From positions 310,001-374,000 of the forward strand of contig NZ_JBPWOA010000006.1 in assembly GCF_051781005.1 (NCBI RefSeq): DNA of 64,000 nt, read 5' to 3'. The stretch is from Anabaena sp051781005 (GTDB lineage Bacteria; Cyanobacteriota; Cyanobacteriia; Cyanobacteriales; Nostocaceae). The notes beneath the pieces were generated by a model, which made no database searches, was not told where the DNA came from, and worked only from the letters and a program-made list of their open reading frames with translations. Below are positions 41,833-50,094 of the stretch, piece after piece; positions within the stretch are counted from its first letter, which is position 1; each line of letters starts with the position of its first letter. The position numbers and the translations under genes are program-made.

Positions 41833-42205
41833 ACCAGAAAAATCATTACTTGACACTGATATCTTTTCCGAAATCATTAAAAGAGCTAATCCTAATATTA
41901 TCAACAAAGCTAATATTTATTTAGCCGAGTTTGAAAAATATACAATTTCCGTAATTACAATAATGGAAATTGTAGAAGGTTGGCGCAAACGTAAACAAGA
42001 ACAACGTATTGAACAATTTTTAACAATTATTTCCACCCAGGAAATCTTATCATTCACTTATGCAGAATCAGTATTAGCCGGAAAAATATATGCTGATTTA
42101 GAGACAACAGGAAAAAGAATAGGTTATCCTGACTGTATGATAGCGGCAATTGCGATTAGTAATAATCACACCTTAGTCACAGGTAACTTGTCTCACTATC
42201 AATGA
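41825..42205 (+). CDS. VapC-type PIN-domain toxin with decayed C-terminus
   Basis: A 126-residue PIN RNase-like protein. The acidic site is complete in part: LLDTDIFSE (first Asp, about residue 10), TIMEIVEGW (Glu) and GYPDCMIAAIA (Asp); the closing motif TGNLSHYQ matches the usual T-x-N-x-x-H-[FY]. The frame stops at a TGA directly after HYQ, whereas relatives go on with about ten residues. The bases after the stop still read IQNLGYSLIF and, after removing one T, LDNW: a nonsense change (CGA to TGA) and a one-base insertion have cut the tail. The core may still be active. It pairs with the VapB-like gene it overlaps. Confidence 0.85.
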   Translation: MNKPEKSLLDTDIFSEIIKRANPNIINKANIYLAEFEKYTISVITIMEIVEGWRKRKQEQRIEQFLTIISTQEILSFTYAESVLAGKIYADLETTGKRIGYPDCMIAAIAISNNHTLVTGNLSHYQ

Positions 42206-42280
42206 ATTCAAAATTTAGGTTATTCATTAATATTTAGATAATTGGCGTTTATAAAAAAAATAACTTTAAAAATTATTTCC

Positions 42281-42313
42281 TCCTCTTTGCGCCTCTGCGT
42301 CTCTGCGTGAGAT
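42281..42313. repeat. CGCAGAGG-type tandem repeat (reverse orientation)
   Basis: TCCTCTTTGCGCCTCTGCG then TCTCTGCGTGAGAT, units of 8-9 bases related to the copies at 22898 and 33498. It follows directly after the decayed VapC tail. Confidence 0.7.
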
Positions 42314-42425
42314 AAAAAAAATCTGTAACATCCCACCGAAAAAATGAATCACAGGTAAGATGACACTGAGTCAGCAAATCAATACACTGACACCATTAGT
42401 GCAAATACCTTTTTGGAGTTTAATA

Positions 42426-44807
42426 ATGACCTTAGCCAGCACTCCACAAATAAAGCCATTATCAGACACAGAATTACAGAAAATTAACGCCTATTGGCGT
42501 GCAGCAAACTATCTCTCCGTTGGACAAATATACCTCCTCGACAACCCCCTACTTAGAGAACCACTAAAACAAGAACACGTCAAACCCCGTTTATTAGGAC
42601 ACTGGGGAACTACACCAGGGCTAAACTTGATTTATGCTCACCTCAACCGAGTCATTAAAAAGTACGATTTAAGTACAATTTACATAGCAGGCCCCGGACA
42701 TGGCGGACCCGGACTCGTCGCCAACACTTACTTAGAAGGAACTTACAGCGAATATTACCCCAACATTTCCCAAAATGCTGGAGGGATGCAAAAACTATTC
42801 AAACAATTCTCATTTCCTGGTGGTATTCCTAGCCACGTTGCACCAGAAACCCCTGGTTCTATTCATGAAGGGGGAGAACTGGGTTATGCATTAGTTCACG
42901 CTTTTGGTGCGGCTTTTGATAACCCTGATTTAATTGTCGCTGCGGTTGTCGGAGACGGAGAAGCGGAAACCGGCGCTTTAGCTACTAGCTGGCATTCTAA
43001 CAAATTCCTCAACCCTGTTACTGATGGTGCGGTTTTACCAATTCTGCATTTGAATGGATATAAAATTGCGAATCCCACAGTATTAGCACGGATACCCCAT
43101 GAGGAACTAGAAAGCCTATTTATCGGCTATGGCTATAAACCTTACTTTGTGGAAGGTTCTGACCCTGCGGATGTTCATCAAAAAATGGCAGCAGTATTAG
43201 ATACCATTATTCCCGAAATTCAAGGTATCCAAAGAGAAGCGCGGGTACATGGATTCAAAGAACGATCGCAATGGCCTATGATTATTTTGCGGACTCCTAA
43301 AGGTTGGACGGGTCCCAAGGAAGTTGACGGGAAGAAAACAGAAGACTATTGGCGATCGCATCAAGTGCCTTTTGGTGATATAGCTGGTAAACCGGAACAT
43401 CTGCAACTTCTAGAAGATTGGATGAAGAGTTATAAGCCAGAAGAACTCTTTGATGTTAACGGTACACTCATTCCTGAACTCGCAGAACTAGCGCCCCAAG
43501 GACATCGCCGCATGGGTGATAATCCCCACGCAAACGGCGGTATTTTGCTGCGTGACTTGATTATGCCCGAATTTGAAGATTATGCTGTACCCGTTCCTTC
43601 TCCTGGGAAAGCGATCGCAGAAGCTACTAAAGTTAGTGGTAAGTTCCTGCGCGATATCATGAAACTCAACCAGGAAAGCCGCAACTTCCGAGTTTTCGGA
43701 CCAGACGAAACCGCATCAAATCGTCTTGATCCAATATTAGAAGTCACAAACCGTACCTGGGTAGCCGAAACTCTCCCAGAAGATGACCACCTATCACCCA
43801 ACGGTCGAGTCATGGAAATGCTTAGTGAAACCAACTGTCAAGGCTGGTTAGAAGGCTATCTCCTCACAGGTCGTCACGGTTTCTTCTCCTGTTACGAAGC
43901 ATTTATTCACATCATTGATTCCATGTTCAACCAACACGCCAAATGGTTGAAAACAACTAATGAAATTCCGTGGAGAAGGCCGATTGCTTCTTTAAATTAT
44001 CTGCTAACTTCCCATGTTTGGCGACAAGATCACAACGGTTTCTCACACCAAGATCCCGGTTTTATTGATCATGTAATGAACAAAAAAGCCGAAATTGTTC
44101 GTGTATATCTGCCACCTGATGCTAATACTTTGCTATCTGTTACTGACCATTGTTTAAGAAGTCGTCATTATGTCAATGTCATCGTTGCCGGGAAGCAGCC
44201 AGCATTACAATATTTAGACATGAATTCGGCGATTAAACATTGCACTAAAGGCTTAGGTATTTGGGAATGGGCTAGTAGTGATTTAGATGGGGAAACAGAT
44301 GTAGTCATGGCCTGTGCTGGGGATATTCCTACTTTAGAAACCCTAGCAGCAGTAGACATCCTACGCCAAAACTTCCCAGATTTAAAAGTGCGGGTTGTGA
44401 ATGTAGTTAATTTGATGAAACTACAGCCACAAAGTGAACATCCACACGGTTTAAGCAGCAAAGATTTTGATATTATTTTCACAACCGATAAACCCATTAT
44501 CTTTGCGTTTCATGGTTATCCTTGGTTAATTCATCGGCTTACTTACCGTCATACTAACCACAAAAATCTTCATGTCCGTGGTTATAAGGAAGAAGGAACA
44601 ACAACGACACCTTTTGATATGGTGGTGATGAATGATTTAGATAGATTCCATTTGGTAATGGATGTAATTGACCGTGTACCCAAATTAGGTTCAAAAGCAG
44701 CTTATGTGAAGCAAAAATTACAAGATAAGTTGATTGAACACAAGCATTATATCGAGACTCACGGCGAAGATATGCCAGAAATCCGCGATTGGACTTGGCC
44801 ATATTAA
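42426..44807 (+). CDS. xfp: Xylulose-5-phosphate/fructose-6-phosphate phosphoketolase
   Basis: A 793-residue thiamine-diphosphate enzyme, the normal length, that cleaves xylulose-5-P or fructose-6-P to acetyl-P plus glyceraldehyde-3-P or erythrose-4-P. GPGHGGPG (about 80-87), GGIPSHVAPETPGSIHEGGELGY (split here), GDGEAETGA with the ThDP-Mg Asp/Asn region and SHQDPGF in the C-terminal half are family marks. The frame opens 66 bases earlier at an ATG at 42360, but the start at 42426 (MTLASTPQIKPLSDTEL) gives the usual length. It leads a + strand block with gap, pyk and tal. Confidence 0.95.
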   Translation: MTLASTPQIKPLSDTELQKINAYWRAANYLSVGQIYLLDNPLLREPLKQEHVKPRLLGHWGTTPGLNLIYAHLNRVIKKYDLSTIYIAGPGHGGPGLVANTYLEGTYSEYYPNISQNAGGMQKLFKQFSFPGGIPSHVAPETPGSIHEGGELGYALVHAFGAAFDNPDLIVAAVVGDGEAETGALATSWHSNKFLNPVTDGAVLPILHLNGYKIANPTVLARIPHEELESLFIGYGYKPYFVEGSDPADVHQKMAAVLDTIIPEIQGIQREARVHGFKERSQWPMIILRTPKGWTGPKEVDGKKTEDYWRSHQVPFGDIAGKPEHLQLLEDWMKSYKPEELFDVNGTLIPELAELAPQGHRRMGDNPHANGGILLRDLIMPEFEDYAVPVPSPGKAIAEATKVSGKFLRDIMKLNQESRNFRVFGPDETASNRLDPILEVTNRTWVAETLPEDDHLSPNGRVMEMLSETNCQGWLEGYLLTGRHGFFSCYEAFIHIIDSMFNQHAKWLKTTNEIPWRRPIASLNYLLTSHVWRQDHNGFSHQDPGFIDHVMNKKAEIVRVYLPPDANTLLSVTDHCLRSRHYVNVIVAGKQPALQYLDMNSAIKHCTKGLGIWEWASSDLDGETDVVMACAGDIPTLETLAAVDILRQNFPDLKVRVVNVVNLMKLQPQSEHPHGLSSKDFDIIFTTDKPIIFAFHGYPWLIHRLTYRHTNHKNLHVRGYKEEGTTTTPFDMVVMNDLDRFHLVMDVIDRVPKLGSKAAYVKQKLQDKLIEHKHYIETHGEDMPEIRDWTWPY

Positions 44808-44816
44808 GATGAGAAT

Positions 44817-44851
44817 GTAGGGACGTTTTATACAACGTCTCTACTTTTTTT
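44817..44851 (+). terminator. Terminator after xfp made from a dispersed palindrome
   Basis: GTAGGGACGTT (44817-44827), loop TTATAC, AACGTCTCTAC (44834-44844), then seven T residues (44845-44851). The stem is 11 bp with one G-T pair. It is a variant of the repeat at 13314-13341; with the T-run it makes a convincing Rho-independent terminator nine bases after the xfp stop. Confidence 0.75.
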
Positions 44852-44866
44852 GAGGGGAATTTTTTT

Positions 44867-44910
44867 AACGCAGAGGTTCGCGGAGGTAAACGCAAAGGAA
44901 CGCGGAGGTT
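44867..44910. repeat. CGCAGAGG/CGCAAAGG tandem repeat
   Basis: AACGCAGAGGTTCGCGGAGG then TAAACGCAAAGGAACGCGGAGG: four degenerate units between xfp and the first DUF29-like gene. Confidence 0.65.
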
Positions 44911-44949
44911 TTGTTATATTATAATTAGTTGGGTTGGAGGTTAATGGAG

Positions 44950-45468
44950 ATGACGCAGGAGTTAATAGATTTGAGAAATAGTATTTTAGCAGGGCGTTAT
45001 GCTGATGCTTTGGTGATTGTGGATGAGTTGGAGGGGATGAGTAAAAAGGCTATTTTACGACAAATTAAATCTTTTCTTAAGGTGCTGTTAATACATTTGA
45101 TTAAAAATCACATAGAACAACGTTTGACTAATTCCTGGGCTGCTTCTATTCGGAACGCATTAATCGAAATTCAAGATATTAATCTCAAAGAAAACAAAAA
45201 ATCCTATTACATTAATCAAAATGAATGGGATAGTTGGTTAGACAAAGAAATTGAATTAGCGATAAGTGATGCTAGTTTAGAAGTTATGAATGGCATCTAC
45301 AATGAATTTCAACTAGCAGAAATGGTAGATCAAAATCAGATAATTTCCACTGGTTTGAGATTTCTGGAATTGACATATTTACATTCGGTGAAAGAGTTAC
45401 CCAAAGCTATTGTAGAAATCTTAATTCAATTACCTGGTGGTGAAAACTGGAAGTTAGGTAAAAGGTGA
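44950..45468 (+). CDS. DUF29-like protein, tandem copy 1
   Basis: A 172-residue all-helical protein. MTQELIDLRNSILAGRYADAL, IVDELEGMSKKAILRQIKSF and LIHLIKNHIEQRLTNSWAAS follow the DUF29 pattern (compare LANLIEEVESLGRRERQELKS and LIGHLLKWEYQ of the gene at 32267), though more distantly. The conserved tail reads QLPGGENWKLGKR. GGAGG nine bases before the ATG at 44950 sets the start; two earlier starts in frame (44929, 44944) are less well placed. A near copy follows six bases after the stop. Function unknown. Confidence 0.75.
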   Translation: MTQELIDLRNSILAGRYADALVIVDELEGMSKKAILRQIKSFLKVLLIHLIKNHIEQRLTNSWAASIRNALIEIQDINLKENKKSYYINQNEWDSWLDKEIELAISDASLEVMNGIYNEFQLAEMVDQNQIISTGLRFLELTYLHSVKELPKAIVEILIQLPGGENWKLGKR

Positions 45469-45474
45469 AAAAAG

Positions 45475-45993
45475 ATGACGCAGGAATTAATAGACCTCAG
45501 AAATAGTATTTTACAAGGACGTTATACAGATGCTTTGGCTATTGTTGACGAGTTAGAGGGGATGAGTAGACAAGCTATTTTACGGAATATTGAATCATTT
45601 TTGAGAGTTATGTTAATTCATTTGATTAAAAATCAAATAGAACAAAGATTAACAAATTCTTGGACTGCTTCTATTCGCAATTCCCTCCGAGAAATTAAAA
45701 AAATGAATTTGCAAGATAACAAAACCTCTTATTACGTAAAAATAGATGAATGGGACTTAATATTAGAAGATGAATTTGAAGAAGCTATTCGTGATGCAAG
45801 TGTAGAAGTATTAAATGGAATTTATAATGAATTTCAATTGGCAGAAATGGTAGATAAAAACCAGATAATTTCCACTGCTTTGAAATTTATAGAATTAACT
45901 TATGCACATTCTATTAAGGAGTTACCAGCCGCTATTGCTCAACTTTTAATTCAATTACCTGGTGGTGAAGATTGGAAGTTAGGCAAAAGGTAA
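45475..45993 (+). CDS. DUF29-like protein, tandem copy 2
   Basis: A 172-residue paralogue of the preceding gene, equal in length and identical at most positions (for example DELEGMS, LTNSW, YNEFQLAEMVD and QLPGGEDWKLGKR). Differences are spread over the length, more so in the region NKTSYYVKIDEWDLILEDEF. This is a tandem duplication followed by moderate divergence; the two are surely co-transcribed. A role next to the glycolytic genes is not evident. Confidence 0.75.
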   Translation: MTQELIDLRNSILQGRYTDALAIVDELEGMSRQAILRNIESFLRVMLIHLIKNQIEQRLTNSWTASIRNSLREIKKMNLQDNKTSYYVKIDEWDLILEDEFEEAIRDASVEVLNGIYNEFQLAEMVDKNQIISTALKFIELTYAHSIKELPAAIAQLLIQLPGGEDWKLGKR

Positions 45994-46060
45994 AATTATA
46001 AACACATTCATTTTTAACACAGATACATAGATATGGAAATGATGTATCCAATAATCACTC

Positions 46061-46095
46061 ATAACCAATAACTAATGATCAATGACTAATGGCTA
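46061..46095. repeat. Degenerate heptamer tandem repeat, five units
   Basis: ATAACCA, ATAACTA, ATGATCA, ATGACTA, ATGGCTA in a row (46061-46095), inside the 227-base leader region of gap. Confidence 0.65.
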
Positions 46096-46220
46096 AACCT
46101 TAAAATATGCCAGCTAAATCGACTCTATGCCTTTTGTGACTGTAAGAATCAGCTAAGTGAGATTAGAATTAACCCGGCTAATTATCCTTAGTTGAATCCC
46201 CAAAAACAGGAGGTTTAATT

Positions 46221-47246
46221 GTGACAAAGTTGAAAGTTGGTATTAATGGATTCGGTCGTATTGGTAGACTTGTGCTTCGTGCTGGTCTTACTAACCCCAA
46301 CATTGAATTTGTGGGAATTAATGATTTAGTTCCACCTGATAATCTTGCTTACCTCTTAAAGTACGACTCTACACACGGTAAATTAAAGAGCAAGATAGAA
46401 GCTAGAGAAGATGGAATGGTCATTGATGGTCATTTTATCCCTTGTGTGTCTGTGCGAAATCCGGCGGAATTACCTTGGGCTAAATTGGGTGTAGATTATG
46501 TTGTGGAATCTACAGGACTTTTCACAGATTACGCTGGTGCGGAAAACCATCTCAAAGCAGGTGCAAAGCGGGTAATACTTTCTGCACCTACTAAAGAACC
46601 AGACAAGGTAAAAACAATGGTGATGGGTGTAAATCATCATTTGTTTGATCCAGCAAAGGATTTAATTGTTTCCAATGCTAGTTGTACTACAAATTGTTTA
46701 GCGCCTATTGCTAAAGTTATTAATGATAACTTCGGTTTAGCTGAAGGGTTAATGACTACAGTTCACGCGACGACAGCCACCCAACCCACGGTAGATGGCC
46801 CCAGCAAAAAAGACTGGCGCGGTGGAAGAGGTGCGGCTCAAAATATTATTCCCTCAGCTACAGGTGCAGCGAAAGCGGTAGCTTTGGTGTTACCAGAGTT
46901 GAAAGGTAAGTTAACTGGTATGGCTTTCCGAGTTCCCACACCAGATGTCTCGGTGGTTGACTTAACTTTCAAAACTACCAAAGCTACTACTTACAAAGAA
47001 ATCTGTGCGGCGATGAAGAAAGCTGCTGAAGGTGCGTTGTTAGGTGTTTTGGGTTACACCGATGAAGAGGTAGTATCCACTGATTTTCAAGGTGATGCCC
47101 ACTCTAGCATTTTCGATGCAGGTGCGGGAATTGAACTGAATGCCAATTTCTTCAAGGTTGTTTCTTGGTATGACAACGAATGGGGTTATTCTAACCGTGT
47201 TGTTGATTTAATGTTGTCAATGGCACGAAAAGAAGGCTTGATTTAG
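46221..47246 (+). CDS. gap: Glyceraldehyde-3-phosphate dehydrogenase, NAD type
   Basis: A 341-residue type I GAPDH. INGFGRIGR (8-16) is the dinucleotide-binding motif, with NDL (34-36) where the Asp favours NAD over NADP; the catalytic Cys155 is in SNASCTTNC and the His in TTVHATTATQ. The NAD preference fits the glycolytic Gap1 class rather than the Calvin-cycle Gap2. The start is a GTG with AGGAGG seven bases upstream (46209-46214). Pyruvate kinase and transaldolase follow on the same strand, each with its own leader. Confidence 0.95.
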   Translation: MTKLKVGINGFGRIGRLVLRAGLTNPNIEFVGINDLVPPDNLAYLLKYDSTHGKLKSKIEAREDGMVIDGHFIPCVSVRNPAELPWAKLGVDYVVESTGLFTDYAGAENHLKAGAKRVILSAPTKEPDKVKTMVMGVNHHLFDPAKDLIVSNASCTTNCLAPIAKVINDNFGLAEGLMTTVHATTATQPTVDGPSKKDWRGGRGAAQNIIPSATGAAKAVALVLPELKGKLTGMAFRVPTPDVSVVDLTFKTTKATTYKEICAAMKKAAEGALLGVLGYTDEEVVSTDFQGDAHSSIFDAGAGIELNANFFKVVSWYDNEWGYSNRVVDLMLSMARKEGLI

Positions 47247-47291
47247 GTAATGGGTAATTGGTATGAAGTTTTTCTAATTACCAATTCCTAA

Positions 47292-47319
47292 ATTACGAAT
47301 TACGAATTACGAATTACGA
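47292..47319. repeat. Heptamer tandem repeat, four units
   Basis: Four exact ATTACGA units (47292-47319) between gap and pyk; the same unit recurs in part at 60713-60726 and 60851-60866. Confidence 0.85.
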
Positions 47320-47363
47320 ATTATTAGGGTGCTTCTACTGTACCGTTACTCCCTAATTTTTTT

Positions 47364-48794
47364 ATGCGGCGAACTAAAATTATCTGTACTGTTGGTCCTG
47401 CTACTTCTGCACCTGAGAAGCTACAAGCTTTGGTAGAAGCGGGAATGAATGTGGCACGGTTGAATTTTTCTCATGGGGCTTATGAAGTCCATGCTGAAAC
47501 TTTTCATCATCTACGACGTATTAGTAGCGAGTTACAAAAACCGATCGCTATTATGCAAGATTTATGTGGTCCGAAAATCCGTTTGGGGAAGTTACCACCA
47601 GAAGGTTTAATGTTAGAAGCTGGTAGCGAAGTGACTTTTTTGTTGCAAGAAAAGGGTGAAACTATTGATGAATTACCTCTACCGCTACCGACTTTGTTCG
47701 CTATGGTGCGTCCTGGTGAACCCATTTTAATTAATGATGGTCGGGTGAAGTTAACTGTGACGAGTCGTGATGCTGATAAAATTCGCGCTCATGTCAATAT
47801 TGGGGGGTTGGTTTCCACTCATAAGGGTGTGAATTTACCTGCAACTCCTTTACCTGTGAGTTCGATTACAGAAAAGGATTTAATGGATTTGCGGTTTGGG
47901 ATACAGTTGGGTGTAGACTGGGTTGCAGTTTCTTTTGTGCGATCGCCCCAAGACCTCGAACCCGCACGCAGAATGATTGAAGCTGCTGGTGCAAAAATTC
48001 GCCTCATTGCCAAAATTGAACGCGCAGAAGCTGTTGAACAGCTAGATCAGATTCTCGAAGCTGCTGACGCAATTATGATCGCTCGTGGTGATTTGGGAGT
48101 AGAAGTACCCATTCATCAAGTCCCCCTCATTCAAAAAGACATTACTCGTCGTTGTAATCAAGCTGGTAAGCCAGTCATTACAGCTACCCAAATGCTAGAG
48201 TCGATGATTAGCGCCCCTGACCCCACTCGCGCTGAAGCTACCGACGTTGCTAACTCGATTTTAGATGGTACGGATGCAGTCATGCTCTCTGGAGAAACTG
48301 CTGTGGGGGAATATCCCATTGCTGCTGTGCAGATGATGCACAATATCGCTGTGGAAACAGAAACGGCGCTCAAACCGGGTAGTAGACATTCCTGGAATCA
48401 TGAAGCTGGTGGTCTAAGTGTTACCGAATCAGTAGCGCAAGCAGTTTGTCGCATTGCTTATGAAACTGGGGCTAAGGCCATTCTTTGTAATACTACATCA
48501 GGAAGTACCGCCAGACTTGTTTCTAAATACCGTCCTCTGACTCCCATTATTACCCTCACATCTGAGGCCACTGCTTACCGGCAGTTAGCACTATCTTGGG
48601 GTGTGGAACCTTTGCTAATTCCACCGGTTTATAATGCAGAAGAAATGTTTACCAATGTGGTCAACACTATTGTGGAGATGGGTTTTGCGAAAAAAGATGA
48701 CAAAGTGGTAATAACTTCCGGTGTCCCAATTGGTATGTCAGGAACAACTAGTTTAATTAAAGTGCATTCTATTGGACAGCCAATTACAGCATGA
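47364..48794 (+). CDS. pyk: Pyruvate kinase
   Basis: A 476-residue enzyme making pyruvate and ATP from PEP. RRTKIICTVGPATSAPEKL, MNVARLNFSHG, the metal-site IAKIERAEAVE, MIARGDLGVEVP and VITATQMLESM are all present. It lacks the extra C-terminal PEP-utiliser-like domain found in some cyanobacterial Pyk2 proteins, so it is the shorter type. The ATG at 47364 (MRRTKIICT) is the only sensible start; the ribosome site is weak. Confidence 0.97.
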   Translation: MRRTKIICTVGPATSAPEKLQALVEAGMNVARLNFSHGAYEVHAETFHHLRRISSELQKPIAIMQDLCGPKIRLGKLPPEGLMLEAGSEVTFLLQEKGETIDELPLPLPTLFAMVRPGEPILINDGRVKLTVTSRDADKIRAHVNIGGLVSTHKGVNLPATPLPVSSITEKDLMDLRFGIQLGVDWVAVSFVRSPQDLEPARRMIEAAGAKIRLIAKIERAEAVEQLDQILEAADAIMIARGDLGVEVPIHQVPLIQKDITRRCNQAGKPVITATQMLESMISAPDPTRAEATDVANSILDGTDAVMLSGETAVGEYPIAAVQMMHNIAVETETALKPGSRHSWNHEAGGLSVTESVAQAVCRIAYETGAKAILCNTTSGSTARLVSKYRPLTPIITLTSEATAYRQLALSWGVEPLLIPPVYNAEEMFTNVVNTIVEMGFAKKDDKVVITSGVPIGMSGTTSLIKVHSIGQPITA

Positions 48795-48963
48795 GACATC
48801 TAAAATGGGGCTGAGGAAGAAAGCAGTTTCTGCCTTGCTTAATCGGCTTTCATTAGGCAATAGTTAAGAAAAATTGCCAGAATCGGAATTTTGTGGAAGA
48901 TGAAAGAGTTTAAATAATTGGGGATTGGGTAAATCCTAAACCAAAAAAATCACGGAGTATGTT

Positions 48964-49965
48964 ATGCCTAAGAATTTACTAGAACAATTGCGGGCAGTAA
49001 CAGTTGTAGTGGCTGATACTGGTGATATCCAATCTATTGGCAAGTTCAAGCCTCAAGATGCTACCACCAATCCTTCACTGATTACCGCTGCGGCACAAAT
49101 GCCAGAATATCAGGAAATTGTTGATCAAACTTTACTCAAAGCGAAGAAAGATGCGGGTGCAGGTGCTACCCCATCTCAAGTAGTTTCTCTAGCTTTTGAC
49201 CGTTTGGCGGTATCTTTTGGATTAAAGATTTTGCAAATTATCCCCGGTCGGGTGTCTACAGAAGTAGATGCACGGTTGTCTTACGATACAGAAGCTACTA
49301 TCGCTAAAGCACGGGATTTGATTGCTCAATATAAAGCTGCTGGTGTTGCTAAAGAGCGCATTTTGATTAAAATTGCTGCTACTTGGGAAGGTATCAAGGC
49401 GGCGGAAATTTTGGAAAAAGAAGGTATTCACTGTAATCTGACTTTACTATTTGGTCTTCACCAAGCGATCGCTTGCGCGGAAGCTGGTATCACTCTTATT
49501 TCTCCTTTCGTTGGTCGCATTCTTGACTGGTACAAGAAAGATACCGGACGGGACAACTACCCCGCAGCGGAAGATCCAGGTGTATTGTCAGTCACCACAA
49601 TCTATAACTACTACAAGAAATTCGGTTACAAAACTGAAGTTATGGGAGCTAGTTTCCGTAACATCGGCGAAATTACTGAACTTGCTGGTTGTGATTTGTT
49701 GACCATTTCTCCTGGTCTATTGACAGAATTGCAAAACACTGTCGCCGAACTACCACGCAAACTTGACCCCGCAAAGGTAACAGGTTTGTCAATGGAAAAA
49801 ATCTCCGTTGATAAAGCCACCTTCGACAAGATGCACGCCGCTGACCGCATGGCATCTGATAAACTTTCAGAAGGTATTGATGGCTTTACCAAAGCACTAA
49901 TTGCTTTAGAACAACTACTAGCAGAGCGTTTGGCTCGTCTCGAAAGTCAAAAGGTGACAGCGTAA
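48964..49965 (+). CDS. tal: Transaldolase
   Basis: A 333-residue transaldolase of the TalB class. TTNPSLI holds the conserved N-terminal motif, RILIKIAATWEGIKAA includes the Schiff-base Lys, and ISPFVGRILDWYK is the family signature. It moves the dihydroxyacetone unit between sugars of the oxidative pentose-phosphate path, the main dark and heterocyst sugar route in Nostocales. GGAG stands six bases before the ATG. It closes the xfp-gap-pyk-tal block. Confidence 0.96.
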   Translation: MPKNLLEQLRAVTVVVADTGDIQSIGKFKPQDATTNPSLITAAAQMPEYQEIVDQTLLKAKKDAGAGATPSQVVSLAFDRLAVSFGLKILQIIPGRVSTEVDARLSYDTEATIAKARDLIAQYKAAGVAKERILIKIAATWEGIKAAEILEKEGIHCNLTLLFGLHQAIACAEAGITLISPFVGRILDWYKKDTGRDNYPAAEDPGVLSVTTIYNYYKKFGYKTEVMGASFRNIGEITELAGCDLLTISPGLLTELQNTVAELPRKLDPAKVTGLSMEKISVDKATFDKMHAADRMASDKLSEGIDGFTKALIALEQLLAERLARLESQKVTA

Positions 49966-50037
49966 TCATTTGAGATAATTGAGCTACCTTCAACCTTTTT
50001 AGGGTTTTGTTCAGAAAATAAATTATCTAATCTTGTG

Positions 50038-50081
50038 GGATGGGCATACTACGACAAGCTCAGTACAAGTCCTGCCCATCC
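50038..50081. repeat. 44-bp palindromic dispersed repeat, copy 2
   Basis: GGATGGGCA (50038-50046) pairs perfectly with TGCCCATCC (50073-50081) around TACTACGACAAGCTCAGTACAAG. It is the second copy of 37057-37100, between the convergent tal and CHAT-sensor genes, and may work as a bidirectional terminator. Confidence 0.75.
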
Positions 50082-50094
50082 TTTCATCAATTAC

